64,000 nt of DNA from the NCBI GenBank assembly GCA_030686995.1, contig CM060703.1:4062501-4126500 (forward strand), in the 5' to 3' direction. The notes under the pieces were generated by a model, which saw only the letters and a list, made by a program, of their open reading frames with translations, ran no database searches and was not told the DNA's origin. Origin of the DNA: Artemisia argyi. Its lineage: Eukaryota; Streptophyta; Magnoliopsida; Asterales; Asteraceae. Made by a program: the position numbers and the translations under genes. Positions 1 to 11,452 of this stretch are shown here, one piece after another (the stretch's first letter is position 1; each line of letters begins with the position of its first letter).

Positions 1-3000
1 TGGTGGTGTGAAATCAATGTATTGCCTCTTTGAAACTTTACCGGTTCCTGTATCTTCTAAATCATTTTCAGTTGCGACCGAGATTGAAAGTTTTGGTAAT
101 CTAGTTGATTCCCCTTTCTTTTCGAGTCTTTCCATAATTTGGCTTACAGTCCTCTCGCCAACTTTAATTTTATTTTTCCTCGTATAATGTATCGACGATT
201 CTTCAACCGGTGATTCTCCAACAAACCTTACATTTGCGTCTTCAACTATTTCATTCACAACTTCTTTTTCGACATCCTTTTCAACTTCATTCAACCCCAC
301 GTCTGCACTTTTTCCACCTTGATTCACCTCATTTAAAACTAGATGCTCATTAGCGTTTCCACCTTCATTTATACCAACATTTCCATCAGTTTTCGGTGAT
401 TCTCCAACCTGTTTAACCAACTCTGCGTCTACACCTTCATTCGCTTCTTTTTCAATATCGCCATTAACCTTTCCTCCTTTATTTATACCATTAGATTCCT
501 CATTTACTTTATTTCCCCCATTCGTTTCCAAACAATCTTCTGGTGTTTCCATAACTGTTTCTATATCTGGTCCCCCTCCGAAAAAATCATCTGTGCTTAT
601 ATCATTTTCTTCTTGTGATATATGTGCATCATTCATAGGTTCATCATTTATATCGTTTTCCGATTCAAGTGCAGCGGCGATTTTTCCTGGTTTGAACGCT
701 TTCCTAATCTTCTCGTTTCTCGACTCAATTAGTGATTTGACTTCTTCATCTTCAGGGTAAGAAATTGCAGCCATTTCCAGCATTTCATCAACAATGCTTT
801 GTATATTTCCTGTTATTGACAACGCCTTTTTTATCTCTATCTTCATGTCCTGAAATATTTTGTTTTTTCCAGTAACAATGTATTAGTATATTATTGATGT
901 ACTATACATATAATGCATATGATATATAAATAACAGATGCACTAATTATAACTAACAGATGCCCTAATTATAAATAACAGATGCCATAATTATAAATAAC
1001 AGATGCATTAACATATATCATTTCATTTCTAACACGTGATCGTTCATGTAATCTAACATCAATTATTACTAATTATACATCTTCATTATAATTAAACAAT
1101 ATTTACATTGATTCGTTCTTACATACAAATTATACTAAATATAAACTTAACACCTAATATGCTAATAGTTAATGCTAATTAGGAAGTCATTATTTATACA
1201 AAACAACATCGTCATCGGGACCATTGATATTAATTGAAACAGCATCCTGGCTTTCCCAATGACATATTCCAATTTTAATTTTTTGCTAATCATGAAATTC
1301 TTTCAACTACTTCCATCCCAACACCTCCCCGCAGTTGCGTTGATATATCAGATTACCTCGGCTGGTTTCTTTTGAAAGTTTTTAATTGCTTCAATCCTCT
1401 CTGAACTTTCACCAATGCCGCAAATTCCATCTTCCAAATCAACTCTTGGTGTATAAACCTGACGTACTATCTCTTGTTGAGCATACTCCAATTGTTTTAC
1501 TGTAAATCAATTAATAAAGTTATTAAACTACCTTTATATGATTATCGGATACGTGTTACTGTAAATCAATTAATATTGTAATATATGATATATTACCTGG
1601 TTGTTTGTCATCCAACACTGTGATTTTCTTCATCTCCTGTAATTTTTTAATTGTCATATTTATTGAAAATATTTAATACATGTGCAATAAACAAATTATA
1701 ATTGACTGACTAAAATATTACACTCAGATGCCCTAAAATGTTATATACAGATGCCCTAAAATGTTACATACAGATGCCCTAAAAGCAACATATCATAAAC
1801 CAATGAATAATCAGTAAGCATAAGCACTCATGCATCAAAAGCTAACAAAATCTAAGTCAGTCACAATCACTTATGTATGCTCAGAACAACTAACATCAAG
1901 CAGTAAAGTACTCGGTATAAGCTAAAAAATAATCAATCAGTTACCAACTAATAAGACAGAAACAGCCAGCGAACCCCTTACTTGCTAACTATAACTAAGC
2001 TATCAATTAAGCACTTAAGACCAAATAAAACACATTTATACCAAGATATCATAATGAGCTACCAAAAGGAAAAAGGATTATGCAATAAGATTATACTACG
2101 GAAGGATAAACGATGCTAAGAAAAGAGGTCATGTAGGCAGGCTGCTGGTGCAGGGCATACAACTGTCCAAATTGGACCTTTCATAACTACTATTTACCCG
2201 TCAAAACTATTCCAAACACTTAAAACTATTTTGATCACATAAAACAAGTAACCAATAATCATTTAAATCCAACTTTTAAAGAATTCCAACATGATTTAAG
2301 CTCAAAATGCTAACTGGTGTTGATGTTTGGATCAGGTAATGAAAACAAGTAACTAAAGAGTTCCAGTTGACTATGGTCAATACAACTAAAGTTTGACTTT
2401 GTTGATTTTCAGCCAATCAAATCTGACCATAGGTGTTATGTGGAGATGTTTAACTATAAAAATCACACAGCCAAACACTAAATACAACAATTCTCCAAAT
2501 GGCAGATTATACTTTGCAATTTTCACTAGCAGAAATGAAATCTAAATCTAAATTTTGACGTTTAAACCTATGAGTATTATAACTGATTTGGCGATCATTA
2601 TCCTAAAGCAAACTATTGGTACAAAAATTATTGCAAAACAACATCTAAAGCTACTGAAATCATGCAAATCCAAATAGTCATTAACCTATCAGTTACACTA
2701 TGACAAATTTGCTAAACTCCACAAATCTCTAAGCTACAGTTACCACTACTTGCAAAACACTATACGAAGCAAGTTAATCAACCTAATTAAGCTTGTAACA
2801 ACAGAAATGCAAAGACACAATATCCTATTTGCATCTAAATTAAAGCCAAGTAAACAACAAACAAGGGATAAAACTGATTACCTGTAATCTTTTCCTTGTC
2901 ATCTTCGTTTTATTTGTTTGCTCAATGTATTGCAACCCTTCTTTAATCGGCAACATTCCAAAACCACCCATGGCAATCTCCTGTTTCTCCCTTCTCTTCA

Positions 3001-3212
3001 ATTTTTGTGTGTCCCATGCCTTTATGGCTGGGCTTTCTTCAGCAATCTCAACTTCCTCTGATACGGTTGAATTTAGATACAAAAGCTGTAAAGTAATTAA
3101 ATTCATAAATAAGCGTAAATATACAAATCAAAATGCACAATAATTTATATAATATTATATGCAGATGCGGTTTTTTTTCAATACTGATGCTCTAAAAATT
3201 GTCACACATATG

Positions 3213-3260
<48 letters not shown>

Positions 3261-6204
3261 ATTTTGATTCACTTTGTTCTTACCACCATTAACAGAAGCG
3301 GCCCTCCGAAACCGGTTGTTTTTGTGTATTCAGATTTTGCTTTCTTCATTATTTCCAGCAAGTAGGTACACCAGTCCATATTCTTTATATCTTCTTCGTT
3401 CTCGATGCATTGAATAAACTTCTGGTTCACCAGTCCATTTTTCGTACAAGCTCCAAGAATTGAAATAACCGCAACAAGGAAATTAAGCTTGAATTCCAAT
3501 CCAGTATGATGTTCTGTCAGTAGCTTCTCGACCACTGTTGTCAAGTAGAATCTATCATCTGGATAGTCGTACGTATGCCTCCATCTAACAATCAATGGGT
3601 ACTCGGTTGTTGCAAAACGTACTTGCGTCACTGCAGTATCGCCCATTGGAATTCCCAGCATTTCTTTTATCATCTTTGCAGTAATCAGAATTGCCCTTCC
3701 ATCTCCCATATTGATTGTGCACGTCTTAGGATCAAATTGTTGAACCACCCAATATCCCAATTTTGTCGGTGTTGTGTTTATATTGAAGTTATCGTCCAAC
3801 AATGATTCAAAACCCATTTCTTTCACATCATGCTTCTGATTATCTGTCAACCCTTTCAAGATTTTCACTATGTCTCTTGGTGAGGACCTAGTTTTGATTG
3901 CTGGAAAAACCACCGTCGGTTTGTTGTTTCTATCATCTTCTATGACTTTCTGTTTCTTTGTAATTTTTGCATTATTTTTAACCTTTTCTTCTCTTATCTT
4001 CCTTTTTTTGGTGGCGATTGTTTTCTTTCTGCGTTGACTCTTATTAGAGTCGGTACCTGCCCAATAACGCATTCATAATTAGTGATGCGGCATATATAAC
4101 GACTTATGAAATAAAGTTACATAACAAAATTATAACAAATGCACTAAAATAATCCATACATGTGCACTAAAATATTTAATACATGTGCAATAAACAAATT
4201 ATAACTGACTGACTCAAATATTACACTCAGATGCCCTAAAATGTTACATACAGATGCCCTAAAAGTAATACATACAGATGCACTAAAGTACGATATCTAG
4301 CTTACTAAGATTCAACATTAATCATCATTTGGCCATTTGCAGCTTCACACATGCAATCTAAACATTGTAAACCACAAGCAATATCCTATTTGCATCTAAA
4401 TTAATGCTAAGTAAACAACAAACAATGGCTAAAACTGATTATACACTAGTGACTTTCTAAACATAGTTAGAAAATAAAAATTTTAGAATACACAATAAGC
4501 AACTTATAGAGTACTTGAAACTAGTTTGAAATGGTTAAAAACTGCATATAACAACAATTTAAAACTGATTCAAGTTTATATTTATGACAAAACAGATTTT
4601 AGCTAATAAAAACTAATTGTGCCAAACACCCCCTAATGGGTAAACTGAAGTAATTTTTCGTTACAAGAGATGGATTTCGTTAAAAATTTGTGACAAATAA
4701 GCATGAACTAGTTTAGAAAAACAAAAAAAGCAAGTTTCAAAATAAGAAAACCATCATAAACGTTTGACGTTTGATTTTGAATAAGTTTGAATTTTGATAA
4801 AATTTGAGATTAAAACATAATGTAAACTATCACAAGCTCACAAAAGGTACGATAACCTGATATGAGTTTGTGAAAACAGAAATTGTAAGTTTTAAACCGA
4901 TAAATATATTGAAATTCAAATGACAATGAGTTTAAGTAAAATTTGAAATTGCATTACTCAAATGTAAATAGCATTACTCAAATATAAAGTACAATTCTCA
5001 AATGTGATCATTTGACTTACTGTTTTGGGACCTCCCGGCTTCATTTTCAGAGTAAGTTTCGGTATCTGGTTCGGGTGCTGAAATTATGATTGAAAAATAA
5101 TTAATACAATCGTAAAACTAATTAAGTATTACATAAAAATGCCTTGTTTATCCGATATACTAATATTGCATATGCCCTAAAATATTACATTTAGATGCCC
5201 TACAATATTACATTCAGATGCCCTAAAAATTTTACATTAAGGTGCCCTAAAATGTTACATACATATGCCCTAAAAATGTTACATACTGATGCACTACAAT
5301 TTTACATTCAGGTGCCCTAATATGCTACATACATATGCACTAAAATTTTACATACATATGCACTACAATTTAACATACTGGTGCCCTAAAATTTTACATA
5401 CATATACACTAAAATTGTACATACTGGTGCCCTACAATATTACATTCAGATGCCCTAAAAATGTTACATTAAGGTGCCCTAAAATATTACATACATATGC
5501 CCTAAAAATGTTACATACTGATGCACTACAATTTTACATTCAGGTGCCCTAATATGCTACATACATATGCCCTAAAAATGTTACATACATATGCACTACA
5601 ATTTAACATACTGGTACCCTAAAATTTTACATACATATGCACTAAAATTGTACATACTGGTGCCCTAAAATTGTACTAACAAATATATACAATTATAAAC
5701 TAATTTATTCCATACATATGCCCCAAAATTTAACAAACATGTGTCCTAAAATTTTATATACAGTTTCCCTAAAATTTTACATACAAATATATACAATGAT
5801 TAACTAATTTATTCCATAAATATGCCCTAAACTAATACATACAGATGCACTAACATATTATAAATAATTTTAGCATTCATTAAAATTTTACATTCACTAA
5901 AATATAAATTAATCAGATGCACTAAAAATAAACATAACTCTAACCGACTCATATGCACTAAAAATAAAACAATATAACTGATTCAGACGTATAATTCTTA
6001 CTTTCTTCCTGATTTTGTTCTATTCTTCTTATCTTCTCCATTGTTCGGGGGCTTATACGAGTAGCTGTAAAAGAAAAAAAAAATAAAAAATAAAAAATAA
6101 AAAATTAAGATATTTATTAAAAAATGAAAATTAAAAATAAAAAAATCATGATCGGAAAACATAAAATTAGTGCACTTACGGTTCCTATGTCTTTTTTTCG
6201 CCAT
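1..6204 (-). CDS. Ulp1-type transposon-associated protein, 5' part (at least 8 exons, runs off left edge)
   Basis: I assembled this gene by hand from GT-AG junctions whose phases agree throughout. Exons on the minus strand are 6204-6180, 6064-6002, 5077-5021, 4056-3284, 3085-2882, 1636-1597, 1499-1357 and 849-1, the last open to the window edge. About 718 residues are present, starting MAKKRHRN. Residues ~54-85 are very basic and may be a nuclear signal. Around residue 151 is LGYWVVQQF and around 182 EMLGIPMGD, which resemble the N-terminal domain of plant Ulp1-family proteins carried by Mutator-like elements. Exon 8 encodes a low-complexity stretch rich in E, N, G and V. A C-terminal cysteine protease domain is expected beyond position 1 but is not visible. 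The exon structure is what I see; the family is inferred from memory; transposon origin is a further inference. It could instead be a host gene of unknown function. Confidence 0.6.
941..1010. repeat. Intronic 22-bp minisatellite (ACAGATGCCCTAATTATAAA type)
   Basis: Three to four tandem units of about 22 bp lie in the intron between the exons ending at 1357 and starting at 849. The core CAGATGC(C/A)CTAA recurs in other introns of the same gene near 1725-1785, 3160-3190 and 4140-4285, and massively at 5150-5860. Confidence 0.7.
3216..3253. repeat. (TA)n microsatellite
   Basis: Uninterrupted TA dinucleotide run in the intron downstream of the exon ending at 3284. Confidence 0.95.
5150..5865. 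repeat. 23-24 bp minisatellite array with higher-order period
   Basis: About 28 degenerate units of the form TGCCCTAAAATTTTACATAC plus three bases lie inside the intron between the exons ending at 6002 and starting at 5077. A block of about ten units is itself repeated: the string beginning CCCTACAATATTACATTCAG starts near 5196 and again near 5429, a higher-order period of about 232 bp. Open reading frames across it are by-products of the repeat. Confidence 0.85.
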
Positions 6205-6551
6205 TTTTTATGATGATCGGAAAAAAAAAACGATGTTAGATGATCGGATTTATTGTGTTTTTTATCGGAAATTAGATCGGAAACTAAAAAAATAACGGTT
6301 TGTTTGATCGGAAATATCGGATTTATTTGATCGGAAATTAGATCGGAGTTATTGTAAGAAATGAGAGAGAAATGCGTTTTGTGTGTGTGCGTGGTTTGTG
6401 GTGGAATGTGAGAAAAAGCGTGTTTTTGTGTGTGTGGGGTTTGTTAGGTAGAAATTTTGCGTTTTCCCCCCTAAACTTTTGACTATTGTTAAATTCGACC
6501 CTTATAACTTTTTTTCCCACTTTTCTACTCAAATACACTTTTCTCTAGAAC

Positions 6552-6558
<7 letters not shown>
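6205..6558 (-). promoter_or_regulatory. Presumed 5' flank/promoter of the left-edge gene
   Basis: About 350 bp between the first ATG and the TA microsatellite. It contains repeated GATCGGAAAT-type motifs near 6210-6345 and GTGTGTGTG runs near 6380-6440. No clear TATA box or start site could be assigned, so the call rests on position only. Confidence 0.3.

Positions 6559-6609
<51 letters not shown>
6559..6609. repeat. (TA)n microsatellite
   Basis: About 25 TA dinucleotides directly upstream of the promoter side of the minus-strand gene that starts at 6204. Confidence 0.95.
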
Positions 6610-6617
<8 letters not shown>

Positions 6618-7481
6618 TATGTTAATGCATTTTCATATACAAGTAATTTATGTGTGTTTTTTTTTATTGATTTAGCTCACATGTGTGAATTGATTCAAAA
6701 AATGTACACGAGCATATATGTAAAGCAACATTTAAATGGTTAAATGATACTTTTTAGCGTGATTAGTATATGTAAGCATGCATCTTGAATAATGAATATA
6801 AAAGAAAAAGTACATAATTTTCGCTCGAACCCATTTGTAAATTAAAAAAATTAAGTTTAAGACATAATAGTGGAGTCCTAAAGGTTTTAGGAATTATTAA
6901 TAGTGTGTTAATTAATATTAATTTGGTTAGCTATTTAGAATTGAGTTTATTGATAAAATTTATTATTATTAGTTAGACTTCAATGTTAATTTTCAATGAA
7001 ATTAGTTATACAATAAAATGAGATGAAGCTAACTTTATTTTGTAATCATAAACTTTATAAATAAATACTAATATGTTATAAAAAGATTAAATATAAAAAT
7101 CACCAAACAAATAAAGGCATACTTACAACAGATGTAATACAATCACAACTTATGAACCTAATAACAAAAATAATTAACGCAAATTACACTATAACAAATA
7201 AGAAAAAGCCAGTGTGCTTCGTATTACCATGCAAAAACCATATAATGAAAAATTATTGTTGTGTTACATAATAGGCCAAAACAATCAAAGGAAATTACAT
7301 CAAGCGTATGACAATTTAATAACGACAATCAAATTTAGAAAATATAAAGACCAAAAAACCAAAACAATATCAACCATTTTTATATTTTTAAACAACAAAC
7401 TAAAAACGTTTCATACAACATACTAAACTAAAAATACAAATCCACTCGACAATACACAAAAACAATACGCGTGATTAACAA
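6610..7481. other. AT-rich spacer, no gene seen
   Basis: Very AT-rich sequence without recognisable exons, repeats with clear ends, or RNA genes. The ORF near 7214-7426 is low-complexity Lys/Asn/Ile-rich and has no family resemblance. Confidence 0.6.
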
Positions 7482-7512
7482 TTAGATTAAAAGCCTGTGC
7501 GTAGCACGGGTT
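7482..7512 (-). mobile_element. Helitron-like 3' terminus (hairpin plus CTAA)
   Basis: On the minus strand a GTGC-TAC-GCAC hairpin (7494-7510) is followed about ten bases later by CTAA and then T. This matches the Helitron rule of a subterminal hairpin, a CTRR end and insertion between A and T. No 5' TC end was located. An inverted copy of the same hairpin stands at 8169-8184, so the pair might instead be terminal inverted repeats. Confidence 0.45.
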
Positions 7513-7540
7513 CTGCATGGCTCGTATCTCATAAGTCTGG

Positions 7541-8165
7541 ACCTAATAATTTATACAAAATCGGGACCTTTTTGTCATTTTGACTACAATAAATAGGTCG
7601 AGACCCGCTTATGTTGTTGACTTCTAGTTCTAGTGTTGAATGTCCTTTAAAGAAAAGTAAAGAACATCGAATCATAGTAATTGGTAAATTCATACATTAT
7701 CCGAATGTTTTGTCATTTTTACTACAATAAATAATACTTAATAATGTTTCGACCTTTTGTCACTATATTTTTTTTGGACGGCAAAATTGTGGCTACATGG
7801 TCTCTAGCCCAGAAGGCATAGCGAGCCCACACAACCAGGTTGGGTCCAGCCCATAAGACAATGACACCCTTCCTTTTACGCACGCGGGAGGAAACCCCTA
7901 TCGTAGACAAGACTCAAACTTGAGACCTTGCCTAGGAGGGTAAAACCTCCATACCGCTAGACCAGAGGCCCGTTGGTATTGTAACTTTTGGTCAATATAT
8001 TGAAGGATTCATCACGTCATCCGAAACTTGTGTGTCAATATTGTAACTTTTAGTGTTGGAGATATAGTGAGTGTATATATTTGCACTAAATAAGAGTTAA
8101 GGTGTTCTTAATTGAAGATATTAAAATATAAGGAACGGTAACAATAATGAATACGAGGCGAGATA
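7541..8165. repeat. Dispersed repeat, copy 1 (sister near 35.6-36.0 kb and 38.99-39.03 kb)
   Basis: The sequence from 'caaaatcgggacctttttgt' to 'ggaacggtaacaataatgaa' matches 35,615-35,949 plus 38,994-39,025, allowing for insertions in each copy: a SINE here and nested Mutator-type elements there. This gives filled and empty sites for both insertions. No coding potential. Confidence 0.75.
7768..7984 (-). mobile_element. tRNA-derived SINE
   Basis: Read on the minus strand, a head of about 70 bp carries an A-box-like region (TCTAGCGGTATGGAGG) and a B-box-like region (GGTCTCAAGTTTGAGTC), the two internal Pol III promoter boxes of tRNA-derived SINEs. The element ends in an oligo-A run at 7775-7768. 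Flanks CTTTTGTCACTATA (left) and CTTTTGGTCAATATA (right, from 7985) are an imperfect target-site duplication. The related repeat at about 35,800 lacks the insertion. The minus-strand 62-residue ORF across it is incidental. Confidence 0.75.
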
Positions 8166-8192
8166 CAACTCGTGCGATGCACGGGCTGCTGG
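8165..8192 (+). mobile_element. Helitron-like 3' terminus (hairpin plus CTGG)
   Basis: The plus strand has CTCGTGCGATGCACGGG, a short hairpin, then GCTGCTGG followed by T, again fitting hairpin plus CTRR plus T. The related repeat copy at 39,020 lacks exactly this stretch. The matching 5' end is unknown. Confidence 0.4.
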
Positions 8193-8269
8193 TTGAATAA
8201 TTATGTATTTTTTCTCGTAATGTTGGTGCAGACGCAACATATGACAGTTGATTGTTATTGATTATTTAT

Positions 8270-8466
8270 TTACGTGTATAGTAAAATTTTAATTATAAAT
8301 GGGATTTTGTATATTAATATGAATGCTAAGTATTCATCCCACCGGTGGCCGTGACATTGTTCTTGTTGTTGTCTTTGTCGTTGTTGTTTATTGGCCTTTT
8401 GTATGTTTTGTTCTTGATACAATTTTTGAAACTTTTCGATCTCTTTCTTTAATGCTTCTTGACGCG
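8270..8466 (-). pseudogene. bZIP transcription factor exon fragment
   Basis: After a plausible acceptor (TTTTGTAG at 8470-8467) the minus strand reads ARQEALKKEIEKFQKLYQEQ and then a Gln-rich tail. This closely resembles the leucine-zipper end of plant group E/I bZIP proteins of the bZIP34/61 kind, with the ALK-REIE heptads. The basic region and the rest of the zipper are not found upstream, so this looks like a captured or decayed exon rather than a gene. Family assignment rests on about 30 residues. Confidence 0.4.
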
Positions 8467-8699
8467 CTACAAAAAACAAAAGTGTGTGAATCCGTTCTTG
8501 ATATTCTCGATTGGGAAAACCTCCTTGGCAGCAAAATAATATATAATGAAATATATTTAATGTCATTTTTCAAGTATGTGGGCAAAAGTTTAATGTCATT
8601 TTTCAAGTATGTGGGCAAAATTAAAATTTTATATTAATCTTCTAAAATGTTGATCTTGACTCATAGCTAAATAATATATAATGAAATATACTTAGATCA

Positions 8700-9130
8700 C
8701 TTTTTAAGCTGTACGTATGGATCACCTAAATGACAATTGCGTTATCACATAAATCATGCGCCATATTTTCTTCGTAAGGAATTCACAAAACCTGATGAAC
8801 ACAATGATCATTGATCAAACATACATATACAATAGTACATATGTGATCATATCGTAATCAAATACACATGTCAATAAATAATCAAAGATCAAGCGTACAT
8901 GATAATCATTTAGGACAAAGGATCCATGACAAATGGTCATGCATAAGAATGAAACAATGATTTATGTAATGTAAATGTATAATTGATAATCTCTAACAAA
9001 AGTACTACTATTTCATTTTCGGAAAACGCTCTTCGTATTATCTTTAGTAGTTACCACATAAACCAACAGATAGGTCTAAATTAACACTACACTTATTTGA
9101 TGAGCCATCGTTTACATCAGGCCTAGAGTG
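8700..9130. other. Non-coding spacer
   Basis: AT-rich sequence with no exon, element end or RNA gene recognised. Confidence 0.6.
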
Positions 9131-9134
9131 CACC

Positions 9135-9566
9135 TCACTGATTTCTCTTTTGTGTCAAGGGATGATGCAAGGAAAGCGTTAAAGCTACTGCATATTCATC
9201 TTCATCTTGAATGGTTCTTGAGCTTCCCAACTTTCGTTGCTTATACGATCCGCATTCTCTATCATCTTTTTCAAAAATCTGTGTAATACCAATACAACAA
9301 AAAAATATTAAGAATCTATATTGTTTAGCGACAACCATTACAACATATATTATCCATAAAACGTAGCAACAAACATTTTGTCTAGGATGATGCAATGAAA
9401 GCGTTAAAGCTACTGCATATTCATCTTCATCTTGATTGGTTCTCGAGCTCTCTAACTTTCGTTTCTTATATGATCCGCATTCTCGATCTATCACCTTTTC
9501 CCAAAATCTGTGTAATACCAATACAACAAAAAAAATATAGAATCTATATTGTTTAGCAACAACCAT
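9135..9566 (-). repeat. Tandemly duplicated unit carrying an unrecognised exon-like ORF
   Basis: A unit of about 225 bp is repeated (gatgatgcaa at 9161 and 9385). On the minus strand both copies share an acceptor-like end (CAG before ATTTTTGAA / ATTTTGGGA) and encode near-identical peptides with RECGSYK(K/Q)RKL, DEDEYAVALTLSLHHP. The LTLSL run resembles an EAR-type repression motif but this is weak. A single ORF runs through both copies because the intron-like spacer is also open. A third spacer copy without the exon part lies at 10,956-11,032. I do not recognise the gene of origin. Confidence 0.5.
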
Positions 9567-9591
9567 TACAACATATATACTTGATGCGTGG

Positions 9592-10923
9592 GAATTGCAC
9601 CAGGCTTTACCTCTCGAGGGATCTCGAGAAGCTTACAACCCCCACCAGGCAGTGTACATGATCGTTGTAGTATAGTATAGTGACAAGTACCGGGGGATTG
9701 ATCGTTCAACTCAGGAATAGTGTCGCTAGGATTAGAAAGCCTAAGAACTAGGTCTAGAGGTGAGGGATGATTCTTTTTGTGTTTTTATATTTTTATAAAA
9801 AGTAATTAAAATCTCGGATTTTAGAGGAGTGGGCGGAATTAGTTGCTAGTCAACTAACCCAATAACTAAGATGCAATCAAAATAAAATAACAAAAATGAA
9901 AATAAAACTACTTTAACTAGTGGTGTGAACAATAAATGGGAGAATTGTGTTTACTTAGGTTTCACTACTCCCTAGATATCTTTTACAGGTTAATTGTTTG
10001 TTACAGTTGCGTGGATGACGGGTTATATTCCTTAATACCAATCGTGGGGTGGCGTACGTACTTCCCCAACTCTATAAGCTCCTACTTCACTCCTATGTCG
10101 AGCCTGCAAGAAGCTCCTAACATGGGATCACTAGAATTCGCTCATGCATTAAATACAACCATAAAAACCTAGTACGCATTGGTTCATGTTTCTTAAGCCT
10201 AACATCGAAATCATTCATCCATTACAACTATAAACAAGCAATCAACCTATAATCAACATCTAGGTTTCATTACATCTAAGCAAACACACAAGAGATCTAG
10301 CCTAGCATGTTAAAATCAAGACAAGCGTAAGATATATTCAAACAACACATAAACATATTGAATGAATTGAAAGGATACTTATCTTAATTGAACATGAAGG
10401 GTTTCAAGGTGTGAAAACCCTTAAAAATACTGTTAAAAACGAGCTAGGGTTTATTCAAGTCGACCCTAAAATTCTCCTCTCTTTTAGAATGAAAATTACA
10501 AAGACTATATATAGATTTCCTAAGGTGACGGCGTCAAGAAGAAACTTCTGACGCCGTCAACCCGCCGCCAAAAATATAATCGGATTGCCTAGATCCAGAT
10601 CTGACGCCGTCATGTGTATTGCTGTTCTGGGCCGTCACCACTTTTACTCTTGACGGCCTTGATTTGACGCCGTCACATTTCCACTGGGCCGTCACCATTT
10701 TTGCTCTTGACGCCGTCAGGTACTGTTCCAGCAAGGAAAATTAAAACTTTGCCGTTTTCTTCACTTTTATGCTCCAAAAACGTCCAAAATGCTTCCTTTT
10801 CCAGAATTCACTCCCAAAGTACCTAAAATCACAAAAGGAACGATTTAGGACAATATTTGATCAAATAAATTCAAATTCCGGCTTAAATGACCCCCTAAAA
10901 ACGGATCATTTTTCGCCTCATCA
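9592..10923. mobile_element. Solo LTR or TRIM-like element with 5-bp TSD
   Basis: The 1332-bp unit begins TGATGCGTGG and ends CGCCTCATCA (TG...CA with short inverted ends) and is flanked by ATACT on both sides (9587-9591 and 10924-10928). Its interior has no coding domains but carries repeats of TGACGCCGTCA (10,520-10,720). It interrupts the second spacer of the duplicated unit described at 9135. A non-coding solo LTR is most likely. Confidence 0.8.
10524..10722. repeat. TGACGCCGTCA palindrome cluster inside the solo LTR
   Basis: Several copies of the near-palindromic TGACGCCGTCA/TTGACGGC core occur in both orientations within about 200 bp. In composition this is the most GC-rich part of the LTR and it could fold or bind a bZIP-type (ACGT-less TGACG) factor; that is inference. 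Confidence 0.5.
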
Positions 10924-10955
10924 ATACTCCATATAATGTAGCAGCAAACATGGCA

Positions 10956-11032
10956 AAAAAAATATTAAGAATCTATATTGTTTAGCAACAACCATTACAA
11001 CATATATACTCCATATAACCTAGTAGCAAACT
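10956..11032. repeat. Third, partial copy of the 9.1-9.6 kb unit
   Basis: Repeats 'aatctatattgtttagcaac' and 'acaacatatatactccatat' from the spacer of the upstream tandem unit without its exon-like part. Confidence 0.7.
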
Positions 11033-11452
11033 TTCGTTCATATGCATCCAACTCACATTCCCACACAACTCTTTATATAATAGTTTAGTATGATTTGCTT
11101 GTAAGTTGTAACTCATGGGAGGCAAAAAGATTGAGGGTTTATAATCTTTTGGTTTTCTTATATTAATGCTTACACTAAAAGATATTGTAGACATTCAATT
11201 GAGAGCTTGTTTGTATTCTTTGAGTAGAGGTTGCAAAACTGAACCGAGGATGTATTAAAGGATGCGGATGTAAATTTGTGGAATTCATATAATTAATATA
11301 TTGCTTAAATTACATTCTACCGTACTACCTTGTTTTGCACAATACACTTCTACATTAACTTAAGGGGTAGAAGCTTTACATAGTATAGATAAATGGTTGA
11401 TTAAGTATAATGTAATGAGTCATAACCCACTAATTAAATGTGTTTACATTTG
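11033..11452. other. Non-coding spacer
   Basis: No recognised feature. A minus-strand 70-residue ORF spans part of it without family resemblance. Confidence 0.5.

Noticed and set aside
5289..5552. 87-residue His/Tyr-rich ORF
   Set aside because: Product of the 23-bp minisatellite; lies in an intron of a minus-strand gene.
5150..5865. CRISPR-like array
   Set aside because: Units are contiguous and degenerate, with no unique spacers, and the genome is eukaryotic.
7722..7910. 62-residue minus-strand ORF
   Set aside because: Falls across a SINE and its flank; no conservation expected.
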